Part shown: positions 7,904 to 16,059 of the stretch, piece after piece
Layout of the letters: every line of letters starts with the position of its first letter
Position numbering within the stretch: the first letter of the stretch is position 1
Origin: CAADGU01 sp035444285
GTDB taxonomy: Bacteria; Chloroflexota; Anaerolineae; Promineifilales; Promineifilaceae
Length of the DNA: 64,000 nt
Assembly: GCA_035444285.1 (NCBI GenBank)
Contig: DAOMOK010000019.1
Span: 1 to 64,000 of the forward strand
Direction of reading: 5' to 3'
Notes under the pieces: model-generated
Told to the model about the DNA's origin: nothing
Seen by the model: the letters and a program-made list of their open reading frames with translations, nothing else
Database searches by the model: none
Made by a program: the position numbers and the translations under genes

Positions 7904-8548
7904 TCACCCCCTCACCTCCACCCCCATAATCTCCGCAATCAACTGCCGCGCTTCCGCCTCACGGCCGTCCCGAATCAACACCAACACCTCCGAATCCACC
8001 AGTTCATACCAGCGCCGTTTGCGTTCACTGAATTGGGGATGAGTGGCGGCAATGAACGGCCGTAACCCCTCCATCCACGCCAAAAACGTGCCATACGCCG
8101 GGTCAAACCGTCCCTCAAACTCCTCGCGCAGCCGCACCGCCAGCGCCGGCGCGGCCCCGCTGGTAGAAATAGAAATTACCAGCGGCCCCTGCCGCACTAC
8201 CGACCCCGCCACCACGTTACAATGGGCCACATCATCCATCACATTCACCAGCGCCCGTTCCGCCTCCGCCTCCTCGTAAATGGCCGTATTACGCTCTACC
8301 CCCGCACGTTCGGCAATCACCAGAAACGCCCCCTTCAGGTCGCCCACTTCATAATCGCGGTCTAGCCAGACGAAACGGCCGTCGTCCGCCCATTGCGCCA
8401 GCGTCGGCGTCAATTCCGGCGCAATCACCGTCACTGCCGCCGCCACCTCCAGCAGCCCGGCTACCTTGTGTTCCGCCTCATGCCCGCCACCAATCATCAC
8501 GCAGTGCCGGTCTTGCAAACCAATGAGAAAAAGGGGGTAGGGTTTCAT
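7904..8548 (-). CDS. Precorrin-2 dehydrogenase / sirohydrochlorin ferrochelatase (CysG N-terminal type)
   Basis: Makes siroheme from precorrin-2 by NAD-dependent oxidation and iron insertion. 214 residues with the N-terminal Rossmann segment YPLFLIGLQDRHCVMIGGG, the NAD-site stretch DYEVGDLKGAFLVIAER, and VVRQGPLVISISTSGAAPALAVRLREE, which carries the catalytic region of the Met8p/SirC/YlnF group. The methyltransferase half of CysG is encoded separately as cobA, two genes away. The ATG was chosen because it matches the family N-terminus; a longer frame runs back through the preceding hairpin. It lies five bases after cysH in the same direction. Confidence 0.92.
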   Translation of the reverse strand: MKPYPLFLIGLQDRHCVMIGGGHEAEHKVAGLLEVAAAVTVIAPELTPTLAQWADDGRFVWLDRDYEVGDLKGAFLVIAERAGVERNTAIYEEAEAERALVNVMDDVAHCNVVAGSVVRQGPLVISISTSGAAPALAVRLREEFEGRFDPAYGTFLAWMEGLRPFIAATHPQFSERKRRWYELVDSEVLVLIRDGREAEARQLIAEIMGVEVRG

Positions 8549-8553
8549 GGATG

Positions 8554-9366
8554 TTATAAGGTGGCAGGCACTTCCAAAGTGCCTGCCACCTGGCTTAGAC
8601 GCACAATCTTCCCATCCGGCTGGATGTGAATACCGCACTCAATCTTGTCCGTACCGGCCCAGCGCCCGGCACGTTCGTCCGTCTCGCCCGCTTGCAACGG
8701 CCGTGTACAGGGCACACACCCAATCGAGCCATAGCCCGCATCGCGCAGCCGGTTATAGGGCAAGTCGTGGCGGTCAATGTACTCCCACACCTGCTCCTTC
8801 GTCCACACCGCCAGCGGGGCCAGCTTGATCAGCCCATTGGCATAGTCCCAATCCACCAGCGGCGTTTGCGCCCGGCTGGGGGATTGGTCGCGGCGAATGG
8901 CCGTCACCCAGGCCCGTTTGTCCGCCAAAAACTGCTTCATTGGCTCCACCTTACGCAGCAGGCAGCAGAGGTCAGGGTTACGCGCCCACAGGTCACGGCC
9001 GTATTGGTACGCCTGCTCCCCCAACGACAGCCCCGAATGCACTTCCGTGAACTGGATGCCCAGGCGCGCCGCCAGTTCATCCCGCAGCGCCAGCGTCTCC
9101 GGGAAGAGCAAATCCGTTTGCAGGTAAAAAAAGGTCGTCTTGGGGCGGAACTGGGCGATCATGTGCATTTGCACAATGCCCGACCCGCCAAAGCCGGTGG
9201 CGACGACCAGCGAATCGCCATACGTCGCCAGCGCCCAGCGCAGCAGTTCTTCCGGTGGGCGGTTTTCAAAACGCCGGTTGATATTTTCCAGGTTCGCCGG
9301 TTTCCAATTCCGCACCGGCGTGTCAATCGTCTTGATGGATATATGGTTAATCATGTTTTTACTCAT
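8554..9366 (-). CDS. cysH: Adenylyl-sulfate (APS) reductase, CysH family
   Basis: Reduces APS (or PAPS) to sulfite with thioredoxin. 270 residues with the PP-loop-like ATGFGGSGIVQMHM, the paired cysteines NPDLCCLLRK, IGCVPCTRP, and the catalytic C-terminal ECGIH. CC plus CxxC cysteines mark the 4Fe-4S type, which generally uses APS directly. The last codons (VAGTLEVPATL) are made by an inverted repeat that covers the 3' end of the gene, an unusual terminus. The start is uncertain (second ATG four codons on). Middle gene of the sulfur assimilation run. Confidence 0.93.
   Translation of the reverse strand: MSKNMINHISIKTIDTPVRNWKPANLENINRRFENRPPEELLRWALATYGDSLVVATGFGGSGIVQMHMIAQFRPKTTFFYLQTDLLFPETLALRDELAARLGIQFTEVHSGLSLGEQAYQYGRDLWARNPDLCCLLRKVEPMKQFLADKRAWVTAIRRDQSPSRAQTPLVDWDYANGLIKLAPLAVWTKEQVWEYIDRHDLPYNRLRDAGYGSIGCVPCTRPLQAGETDERAGRWAGTDKIECGIHIQPDGKIVRLSQVAGTLEVPATL
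8560..8590. repeat. Perfect hairpin overlapping the 3' end of cysH
   Basis: Arms GGTGGCAGGCACTT and AAGTGCCTGCCACC, 14 bp, loop CCA. It is translated as the CysH C-terminus and lies just upstream of the next gene. Confidence 0.9.
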
Positions 9367-9427
9367 GCTGCGGCCGGTGTCCCCATCGCGCCGCCCGGCT
9401 TGGTCACAGACTGGCCAGAGCTTAGAT

Positions 9428-10237
9428 TCAATCCCCCACAAATGTCGGCTGTTCCGCAAAGAGTTCAGCCGGTTGAGTCTGATAAGTAGTGGCCGGGTCA
9501 AACCAGCGCAGTTGATGGTGCAGCGCCGCCACCTCGCCGACCACGATAACAGCCGGGGGGCGCACCCCCTGCGCCTGGGCGATGGCAGCAATATCGGCCA
9601 ATGTGCCCGTAATGGTGCGTTGGTCGGCGGTTGTGCCCTGTTCAATGATGGCGACGGGGGTGTGGGAGTCACGGCCGTGCTGCACCAAATCCACCGCCAT
9701 TTTCCCCAACTGCTTCACCCCCATCAAGATGACCAGCGTCCCCTGCACCGGCATCCGCGCCCAATCAATGGCATATTCATCCTCTCCGGCCGTGTGCCCG
9801 GTGATCACTGTAAACGCAATCGCCGTCTGCCGGTGGGTGACAGGAATGCCCGCATATGCCGGCACCGCTAACGCACTGCTGATGCCCGGCACCACCTCAA
9901 ACGGGATGCCATTCTCCGCCAATGATTGGCACTCCTCACCGCCGCGCCCAAAGACAAACGGGTCGCCCCCCTTCAGGCGCACCACCGTCTGTCCCAGCCG
10001 CGCCTCGCTGATGAGCATATACTCGATTTCCGCCTGGCTGAACGCCTTGTACCCGGCCCCTTTGCCCACGTAAATGGTCTTGGCATGGGGCGGAATCTCG
10101 CGCAGCAGCGCCGGATTCGCCAGCCGGTCATACAACACCACATCCGCCTGCTGCAACACCCGCAGCCCCCGCACCGTCATCAAATCCGGGTCGCCCGGCC
10201 CGGCGCCGACAATAAAAACTTTGCCAATCGTCGTCAT
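9428..10237 (-). CDS. cobA: Uroporphyrinogen-III C-methyltransferase
   Basis: Methylates uroporphyrinogen III twice with SAM to give precorrin-2, the first step to siroheme and cobalamin. 269 residues with VFIVGAGPGDPDLMTVRG at the N-terminus, the SAM-site VRLKGGDPFVFGRGGEE and VVPGISSALAVPAYAGIPVTHR, all diagnostic of SUMT. It lacks the CysG dehydrogenase half, which is encoded two genes downstream. It belongs to the minus-strand siroheme/sulfate cluster, 61 bp before cysH. Confidence 0.96.
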   Translation of the reverse strand: MTTIGKVFIVGAGPGDPDLMTVRGLRVLQQADVVLYDRLANPALLREIPPHAKTIYVGKGAGYKAFSQAEIEYMLISEARLGQTVVRLKGGDPFVFGRGGEECQSLAENGIPFEVVPGISSALAVPAYAGIPVTHRQTAIAFTVITGHTAGEDEYAIDWARMPVQGTLVILMGVKQLGKMAVDLVQHGRDSHTPVAIIEQGTTADQRTITGTLADIAAIAQAQGVRPPAVIVVGEVAALHHQLRWFDPATTYQTQPAELFAEQPTFVGD

Positions 10238-10287
10238 TCATTACTCCGTGATGGAGTAATTAAGCAATTGGATACAACGTTACAATG

Positions 10288-10400
10288 AGTCTTCTTAACT
10301 TTTAAAATTCACCTGCCATTCCGAGCGGAGTCTGCGGAGCGAGGAATCCTACACCTGTACAAATTGGAGGGATTCCTCCTCGAAGACTCGTCGGAATGAC
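10288..10400. repeat. Long interspersed palindromic repeat, copy 1
   Basis: Begins AGTCTTCTTAACTTTT, contains CCATTCCGAGCGGAGTCTGC, GAGGAATCC, GGATTCCTCCTCGAAGACTC and ends GTCGGAATGAC, so the ends and inner parts pair. A second copy is at 27999-28133. It separates cobA from the unknown gene upstream. Confidence 0.9.
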
Positions 10401-10450
10401 AGCCAAAAGTTCCGAACATTTTGTTACCGCTGTATCGAGCAATTACCCAA

Positions 10451-10972
10451 TTACCCAATTACCCCCGCTATCGTCAACGGCCGTCGCTCATCCACCGCGC
10501 CATTCCGTAATTCCACGTTGCCATACTGCTTCTGCAAAACGACCTGTGTTTCCTGCCTGAATTGGGCGAACGTTTCCTCATTATTCGGGGCGTGCAGCCG
10601 GTCGGGGAAGGTGATTTCGATTTCGTCCCGGCGCAGCGCCAGGCCGGTATCCTCGGTGAATTGCTGGGCGGCGGTCACGGCCGTAGCCAGCGCCTCCCGC
10701 AAATTCTCGGCCAGCGTCCCCTGGTTGATGCGTTTGCGGCGGGTGAGGAATCCGGCACGGCCGTGACTGTTATCCAGCGCATAATCCACCTCATGCCCGA
10801 TCAAAATAATGCCCGGCCCATCGGCCACATGTTTATAGTCGGCCACATCAATCAGCAGCCCCGGCACGGCCGTCGTCTGAATCCACCGATGAAATACCGG
10901 TACCACATTGGTAATCTCATACCCCGCCCCATCCTCGATAAAAAACTTGATAGTGATTCGGTTTACGCTCAC
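10451..10972 (-). CDS. Conserved hypothetical protein in sulfite reductase operon
   Basis: 173 residues, not recognised. It is a soluble alpha/beta protein: beta strands in NRITIKFFIEDGAGYEI and a long helix in TLAENLREALATAVTAAQQF. GTG is preferred as start because GGAGG lies six bases before it; an ATG ten codons upstream falls inside a hairpin. It follows the siroheme reductase by 45 bp, so it may be an accessory factor, but this is inferred from position only. Confidence 0.7.
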   Translation of the reverse strand: MSVNRITIKFFIEDGAGYEITNVVPVFHRWIQTTAVPGLLIDVADYKHVADGPGIILIGHEVDYALDNSHGRAGFLTRRKRINQGTLAENLREALATAVTAAQQFTEDTGLALRRDEIEITFPDRLHAPNNEETFAQFRQETQVVLQKQYGNVELRNGAVDERRPLTIAGVIG

Positions 10973-10983
10973 AACATGCCTCC

Positions 10984-11016
10984 AGACATCGGATTTTTTC
11001 AAAAAATCCGATGTCT
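10984..11016 (-). repeat. Hairpin, AGACATCCGATTT family, copy 1
   Basis: 16-base perfect arms with a single-base loop, between the sulfite reductase stop and the next gene. Related copies are at 21013-21045 and 43659-43691. It may attenuate or stabilise the operon transcript. Confidence 0.8.
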
Positions 11017-11017
11017 T

Positions 11018-13324
11018 TTACAAAGAAACCCCACCTGCCAACGCCCCCGCCAGCCGAGCATCACAGGCGTGGCACGCTTCAATAAACAGGTTGGCCTCTT
11101 CCACCAGGGCGCGGGCGCTGTCTTCGGTAACGGTGACAGGCGGCTTTTCGTGGCGGTCGAGAAGGTAGCGGGCAAATTTGCCCTTGGCGTAGCGGTCATA
11201 AAACAACTGCGTGTCGTAATAGCGTGTTTTGAATTCGGCCACAATGCGCTGCGGGTCGTCGCCTACATCCAAGAACTGGTTGCGCACCAGCGCCCGCGCC
11301 GCCAGGATCATAGCCCGGTAGGCTCTGGCATCGGCGTCGGCAAAGTTCTTCTCGTCCAGGGCAATCAACGCCTCAAATGCCTCCCCCTCCGCTTTGGCAA
11401 TCTCAAAGGCAAATAGCGAAATGACCTCACCCGCGCATTCACCTACGCCAATATCGCCGATGGAAAATTCGCGTGGGTCGCCCCAATCGGAGTAGAAAGT
11501 AGGACTCTCCAGGTAGTCGGGCACTTCCGTATATGGATCAATGATCGCCTTGATCTCCTTTTTGCCCAGGCGCGTCACCCATTCCTGGAAGCTCTCCTCC
11601 GGTTCCCGTTCGGTGGCGTATCGGCCGGTAATGGCGGAGAGTACATCCGGTACCGCTTTGGAGGGCACGGCCCCCATCGCCAGCCCATATGCCCCGGCGT
11701 TTTCGCGCCACTGCCCGCCCAACACCACCTGGAAGTGGGGCACGGTGCGGCTATTGCGGCGGCGGCTGTTGCCAAAAAAGCCGATGTCGGCCACATGATG
11801 CTGGCCGCAGGAGTTGAAGCAGCCACTAATTTTGACGCGCAAATCTTTGACCGCCTGGGGTAGGGTGGCATTTTGCGCCGCCAGCCGGGTACGTAGTTCA
11901 CCCGCCAGCCCGCGTGAGGAGGCGATGCCTAACTTGCAGGTATCGGTGCCGGGGCAGGAGGTGATGTCCACAATGGTGCCCGCGCCTGGCTGCCCCAGAC
12001 CAATCGCCTTCAGGTCGGCGTAGAGCGCGGGCAGGTCGGCTTCCGTCACCCAGCGCAGCAAGATGTTTTGTTCAACGGTGAGGCGGATGGCGTCCCCCAC
12101 ATAGCGGCGGGCGATGTCGGCCAGTTGGAAGGCTTGCTCACTGGTGAAGTCGCCGAGGGGGGTGTTGATGGTCACGGCCGTGTACCCCGCCTGCCGCTGC
12201 TGATAGACGTTGGTCTGGTACCACTCGTCTTGAGCCGGAGTGGAGGCTTCAGCCGGAACGGGACGGCTAAAGCCTCCACTCCGGTCGCTTAGATGATGAC
12301 CATTTGGATTCGCCGTTTTCAAAGGCGTCTCTTCGTAAGCAGCCACCGCTTCCAGATAACCCGTCCACTTTTCATCCGGCGGAATCGTTTCTAGCTCTTC
12401 ATACACCAGGCGGCGGAACTCCTCAATGCCCAGTTGCGCCACCAGGAATTTGACGCGGGCGCGGTTGCGGTTGCGCTTCTCGCCCAGCCGGGCAAAAACG
12501 CGGAACACCGCCTGTGACAGCGGTAGCATCTCCTCTTCGCGCACAAACTCCGCCAGCACTTTGGCCTGGTGGGGCACGGTGCCCAATCCGCCGCCGACGT
12601 AGATGCGAAAACCACGCACGGTACGGCCGTCAATCTGCCGCGTCAGCCCCAAGAAGCCCATGTCGTGCATCATCGTCAGGCCACACGCCTCATGCTCGCA
12701 GCCGGAAAAGGCGATCTTGAATTTACGGCCGAAATCCTGTACATCATCATGCCCCAGAAAGTAATGGGCCAGTGTGTCGGCGTAGGGGGTCACGTCGAAT
12801 GCCTGGGTGCGGCAGACCCCCGCCAGGGGGCAGGCGGTGACGTTGCGCACGGAGTTGCCACACGCTTCCAGGGTGGTGATACCCACCGCCGCCAGCCGCC
12901 GCATCAGGTCAGGTGTATCATCCAGGTGGATGTAATGAAACTGGATGTCTTGCCGGGTGGTGATGTGCAGGATGCCGTCGGCGTACTCATCGGCCAGTTG
13001 GGCCAGCACTTCTAGCTGTTCCGGGTTCAGGCCGCCGTAAGGGATTTTCAAGCGCATCATACCCGGCGCATCCCAGAGTGTGTCTGGCCCTTTGGTGACG
13101 TTGGTCAGGGGGAATTGCAGGGTGCGCGTGGTCAGGCCATCGTGGCGTTGGCCGTTGTCATACCGCTGACCGTAGGCGCCGCGCCGCAGGCGAGTCTCGG
13201 CGAATACTTTTTCGTCAATTTTCCCCTGGCGGCGCAGTTCCATCTGGCTTTCAAAGAGGTCAATTTCGTCGGCTATCTCGCCCATGTCAGGGGGAATAGT
13301 GAGTTGTTCTTTCCAGGTTGTCAT
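11018..13324 (-). CDS. Siroheme ferredoxin:sulfite (or nitrite) reductase with extra C-terminal domain
   Basis: Six-electron reduction of sulfite to sulfide, or nitrite to ammonia, at a siroheme-4Fe4S centre. 768 residues, well above the 500-600 usual. The cluster cysteines are CPGTDTC (C457, C463) and GCFNSC (C502, C506). The N-terminal half also has a CxxxxxC (C165, C171) and GCEHEAC pair at the equivalent place, where most relatives have none. Residues 346-364 are encoded by a 50-bp inverted repeat that lies in the linker between halves. From about 600 on a helical domain follows (EAFEALIALDEKNFADADAR). CysH and siroheme genes downstream favour sulfite as substrate. AGGAGG precedes the ATG. 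Confidence 0.88.
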   Translation of the reverse strand: MTTWKEQLTIPPDMGEIADEIDLFESQMELRRQGKIDEKVFAETRLRRGAYGQRYDNGQRHDGLTTRTLQFPLTNVTKGPDTLWDAPGMMRLKIPYGGLNPEQLEVLAQLADEYADGILHITTRQDIQFHYIHLDDTPDLMRRLAAVGITTLEACGNSVRNVTACPLAGVCRTQAFDVTPYADTLAHYFLGHDDVQDFGRKFKIAFSGCEHEACGLTMMHDMGFLGLTRQIDGRTVRGFRIYVGGGLGTVPHQAKVLAEFVREEEMLPLSQAVFRVFARLGEKRNRNRARVKFLVAQLGIEEFRRLVYEELETIPPDEKWTGYLEAVAAYEETPLKTANPNGHHLSDRSGGFSRPVPAEASTPAQDEWYQTNVYQQRQAGYTAVTINTPLGDFTSEQAFQLADIARRYVGDAIRLTVEQNILLRWVTEADLPALYADLKAIGLGQPGAGTIVDITSCPGTDTCKLGIASSRGLAGELRTRLAAQNATLPQAVKDLRVKISGCFNSCGQHHVADIGFFGNSRRRNSRTVPHFQVVLGGQWRENAGAYGLAMGAVPSKAVPDVLSAITGRYATEREPEESFQEWVTRLGKKEIKAIIDPYTEVPDYLESPTFYSDWGDPREFSIGDIGVGECAGEVISLFAFEIAKAEGEAFEALIALDEKNFADADARAYRAMILAARALVRNQFLDVGDDPQRIVAEFKTRYYDTQLFYDRYAKGKFARYLLDRHEKPPVTVTEDSARALVEEANLFIEACHACDARLAGALAGGVSL
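12235..12284. repeat. Palindromic insertion inside the sulfite reductase gene
   Basis: 15-bp perfect arms CCGGAGTGGAGGCTT and AAGCCTCCACTCCGG, with a smaller nested stem. It is translated in frame as the hydrophilic linker between the two reductase halves. Confidence 0.9.
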
Positions 13325-13342
13325 ATGTTTCCTCCTACAGAG

Positions 13343-13372
13343 ACCCGACAGGTTTTCCCAAACCTGTCAGGT
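13343..13372. repeat. Hairpin, CCTGACAGGTTT family
   Basis: 13-base arms ACCCGACAGGTTT and AAACCTGTCAGGT in the leader just before the sulfite reductase ribosome site. Relatives are at 17311 and 23371. Confidence 0.8.
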
Positions 13373-13377
13373 TGCCA

Positions 13378-13414
13378 ATAAAAAACGCCCAGAAGAGCAG
13401 TCTTCTGGGCGTTT
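13378..13414 (-). terminator. Intrinsic terminator in the sulfite reductase leader
   Basis: On the minus strand, arms AAACGCCCAGAAGA and TCTTCTGGGCGTTT are followed by a run of six T. It stands about 55 bases upstream of the reductase start, so it would stop transcription before the gene unless it is bypassed. Confidence 0.8.
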
Positions 13415-13729
13415 GCTGGCGACTGCTCCGGTTATACGGGGAGCGGTCGCTCGTTGTCCTTTTGGCTGTTTGTATTGTCTAGCCACCCTGACGCGCGTTA
13501 CCGTCTCCCATGAAGGGACACATACAACACAAGCACATCATCTGGGTGGTTTTTGCTTTCACAAACATGTTTTGCATTAAGACCCTGAGAGTTTCTGAAA
13601 ACCCTCAGGGTTGACAACGATGGAATCGTAGCAAAAGTGCTGATGATTGGTTATGGGTGAAAGTGGGGAATTTTGACGGCCGTAATTGGACATATTGCTG
13701 TAAACCGGGCAGTGTGTTGAGAGCGGCAA

Positions 13730-14578
13730 CTAATCCAGCAGCTTGTTCAAATACCACTTGCCAGAAAGCAGGCTGTTGACATCTTTGGCCAGCTCGCCGG
13801 CGGTGTGATAGCGGTCGGCCCGATCCTTTGCCAGGGCCTTGTTCAAAATTTCGTCCCAGGGCAGGCGCGATTGGGGCAGCGCCGCCTGCACACTCGGTAT
13901 CGGCTCTGTCAGGTGCGCCAGAATAGTACTGACCAGGGTGTCCTTTTTGAAGGGCAGTTTGCCGGTGAGCATGAAAAACAGCACAATGCCCAGCGAGTAG
14001 ACATCGGTACGGCCGTCTAAATCCTTCTCCCCCTGAATTTGTTCAGGACTCATGTACTCAACGGTGCCAATGAAGGTGTTATCGGCCGTTAAGCCGGAAC
14101 TGAGCGCCGTGCTTTTGGCAATGCCAAAATCAGACAGAAACGCTTCTTCTTTCGAGTCAAACAAGACGTTGGCCGGTTTAATGTCACGATGAATAATATT
14201 TTTGCGGTGCGCCTCATCCAGCGCGGATGCTACTCGTTCAATGATGGGGGCAATCTCTTGCAGCTTCATCGATCCGGCGCTGATGCGACTTTCCAACGTG
14301 CCGCCGCTCATATACCGCATCACAATGTAGGATTGGTCTCCCTGATGCCCAAAATCATAAATGGGTACAATGGCCGGATGTTCCAGCGCCGCGATGGTTT
14401 CCGCCTCATTCTGAAAGCGATCAAAAAAGGTCGGGTCATTTTCCATCAGGTGCGCCGACATGACCTTGATGGCTACGTCACGACGAATAAAGGGATCATG
14501 TCCCAGATACACCGTGGCCATACCGCCGCGCCCCAACTGCTTTACAATCTCATATCGTCCAATTCGTTCTGTACTCAT
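13730..14578 (-). CDS. Serine/threonine protein kinase (PknB-like)
   Basis: 282-residue Hanks-type kinase, catalytic domain only. Visible motifs: glycine loop LGRGGMATVYLG, VAIKVM lysine, catalytic loop IIHRDIKPANVLF, SDFGIAK metal loop, and GTVEYMSPEQ. There is no transmembrane segment and no PASTA or other sensor domain at the C-terminus, so it is probably cytoplasmic. It is transcribed in the same direction as nrfHA upstream but separated from it by two hairpins, so likely a separate unit. Its target is unknown. Confidence 0.95.
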   Translation of the reverse strand: MSTERIGRYEIVKQLGRGGMATVYLGHDPFIRRDVAIKVMSAHLMENDPTFFDRFQNEAETIAALEHPAIVPIYDFGHQGDQSYIVMRYMSGGTLESRISAGSMKLQEIAPIIERVASALDEAHRKNIIHRDIKPANVLFDSKEEAFLSDFGIAKSTALSSGLTADNTFIGTVEYMSPEQIQGEKDLDGRTDVYSLGIVLFFMLTGKLPFKKDTLVSTILAHLTEPIPSVQAALPQSRLPWDEILNKALAKDRADRYHTAGELAKDVNSLLSGKWYLNKLLD

Positions 14579-14628
14579 TATGTCCTCAATTAGACCTGAT
14601 TCTAATGCATGGGGTAGGGGCTGGCAAC

Positions 14629-14655
14629 AAAAAGAGGAACACGGCCGTGTTCCTC
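14629..14655 (-). terminator. Terminator of nrfHA centred on ACGGCCGT
   Basis: A perfect 22-bp palindrome has GAGGAAC and GTTCCTC arms around ACGGCCGT and is followed on the minus strand by TTTTT. Confidence 0.7.
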
Positions 14656-14667
14656 CTCATAATAAAC

Positions 14668-14731
14668 AGTGCCAGGCAAGGGGCTGTTCTACTCTGGTCA
14701 ACCGAAACAGTTTGGCCCCTTGCCTGGCACT
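14668..14731. repeat. Hairpin, GTGCCAGGCA family
   Basis: 17-bp perfect arms (14668-14684 and 14715-14731) immediately after the nrfA stop. Outer sequence as in the hairpin at 317-379. Confidence 0.85.
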
Positions 14732-14736
14732 TAAGA

Positions 14737-16035
14737 TTATTTTCCTGCTTGAAGTTTATACGCTGCCAGTTCCGCCTGGCGTGCCAGGTTGATGGATTCG
14801 GCCAGAATGCGGGCTGATTCCTGCGGACTGTGGAAACCGGTGCTGTTTTCCGACGAGACAAAATCCCAACGCAAACTGGCGCCCCGGTGCAGCAACAATG
14901 CTTCCTCTAATTCCGCATCAGTCACCCCGGCCTCGCGCGCGGCCACAATGGCGTCTATCGCCGCGATAATCGCCTCCTCACTCTGGCGCAGCAGGCTGGC
15001 GGTGGTGTTTTGAATGGTCAGAATCCGTTCGGTCAATTCTTCTTCGGGCCGATTGTGGCAGGTCTGGCAAGCCTGACTGACGTTCACCAACGGGCTGCGC
15101 AGCCAATGGTCAGACACCTTCACACTGCCCTCACGCACATAGGGCATGTGGCAGTCGGCGCAAGAAACGCCGGAACGGGCATGAAGGCCCGTGCTCCACA
15201 TCTCAAATTCGGGGTGCTGAATTTTAATCATGGGCGCGCCGGTTTCCGCATGAGTCCAATCGGTGAAGCCGTAACTGTCATAGTGGGCTTCAATATTGTC
15301 TATGTTCAACCCCTGGCTCCAGGGGAAGGTTAGCACCTTGTCGTCACCCAGAAAGTAATACTCCACATGGCATTGGGCGCAGACGTAAGAGCGCATTTCC
15401 TGGCGCGTCGCCTGGCTGAGATCAATACCGCGTGCTTCCATGGCGTTGCGGAAAGCGGGCCGGGTGATAACCAGATCCATCGTGGTGGGATCATGGCAGT
15501 CGGAACAGGAAGACCCAAAATGCAGTTGGTCTTTCAGGTCATTATAGGGAGTGTGGTTGAAATTTTCCCAGCCCATTTCGGCAATCAGGCCAGGCGCTTC
15601 GGCGGCGTGGCAGTTAATGCAGGCACCGGGTTGGTTGACGATTTGCACACGCTCGGTGTTTTCCTGGTCAATTTGGGCGTAATAATGACCACGTTCCTCG
15701 TTGTGGTCTATGCTGAAAGCGTAACCGGCCCATAGGCGTACCATCGCCGGGTAGCGTTCCAGTTTACTGTAGGGTTCGGAACCGCCATAGGGGGTTTCGC
15801 CGTAATTTTCTTCGGTGCGCCGGAATGAATCATATTGGCTGGGGAAGTTTAGCCCCCACACCGCCGGGTCTAACTCACCGGGTGTAATCTCTACGACTTT
15901 GAGTGGAAATTGGAGTGCTTCTTGTTTGCGTTGGTTGATGTTAAGCAGCAGAGCAGCTACGACCATCGTCAGGGCGGCGGCCAGGATGAAGATGGCCACA
16001 TAGAGCCATTTTTCGCGTGTTAAACGTTGTGTCAT
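14737..16035 (-). CDS. nrfA: Cytochrome c nitrite reductase, catalytic subunit
   Basis: Reduces nitrite to ammonium with six electrons from menaquinol via NrfH. 432 residues. An N-terminal membrane anchor (about 11-32) replaces a cleaved signal. Five CxxCH haem sites: CINCH (139), CSDCH (177), CAQCH (219), CADCH (292), CQTCH (323). The first is CxxCH, while E. coli-type NrfA has CxxCK at the active haem. YYF after the third site and the HPEFE histidine (H274) fit the catalytic Tyr and His. Follows nrfH by 24 bp. Confidence 0.95.
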   Translation of the reverse strand: MTQRLTREKWLYVAIFILAAALTMVVAALLLNINQRKQEALQFPLKVVEITPGELDPAVWGLNFPSQYDSFRRTEENYGETPYGGSEPYSKLERYPAMVRLWAGYAFSIDHNEERGHYYAQIDQENTERVQIVNQPGACINCHAAEAPGLIAEMGWENFNHTPYNDLKDQLHFGSSCSDCHDPTTMDLVITRPAFRNAMEARGIDLSQATRQEMRSYVCAQCHVEYYFLGDDKVLTFPWSQGLNIDNIEAHYDSYGFTDWTHAETGAPMIKIQHPEFEMWSTGLHARSGVSCADCHMPYVREGSVKVSDHWLRSPLVNVSQACQTCHNRPEEELTERILTIQNTTASLLRQSEEAIIAAIDAIVAAREAGVTDAELEEALLLHRGASLRWDFVSSENSTGFHSPQESARILAESINLARQAELAAYKLQAGK

Positions 16036-16059
16036 CTTTACGTCACCTTTCCTTAATTT

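Larger units (their letters stand above)
13325..13729 (-). promoter_or_regulatory. Structured leader of the sulfite reductase operon
   Basis: About 400 bp without a gene. Reading toward the reductase one finds a hairpin near 13583-13613, a CCACCC/GGGTGG closing pair around a TCCCTTCATGGGA hairpin, a stem at 13419-13429/13440-13450, the intrinsic terminator, and a last hairpin before AGGAGG. This order resembles an attenuation or riboswitch leader. It does not match the SAM, TPP, cobalamin or T-box consensus that I know. Confidence 0.45.

Noticed and set aside
8626..9489. 287-codon plus-strand frame
   Set aside because: Antisense of cysH with Arg/His-rich, low-complexity translation.
12569..13015. 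148-codon plus-strand frame
   Set aside because: Shadow of the siroheme reductase.
11018..13324. Assimilatory nitrite reductase as sole call
   Set aside because: cysH and siroheme genes follow and no nitrate gene is near, so sulfite is more likely, but nitrite cannot be excluded.
13325..13620. Known riboswitch (SAM, TPP, cobalamin) or T-box before the sulfite reductase
   Set aside because: The conserved cores of these classes are not found; only the general leader layout remains.
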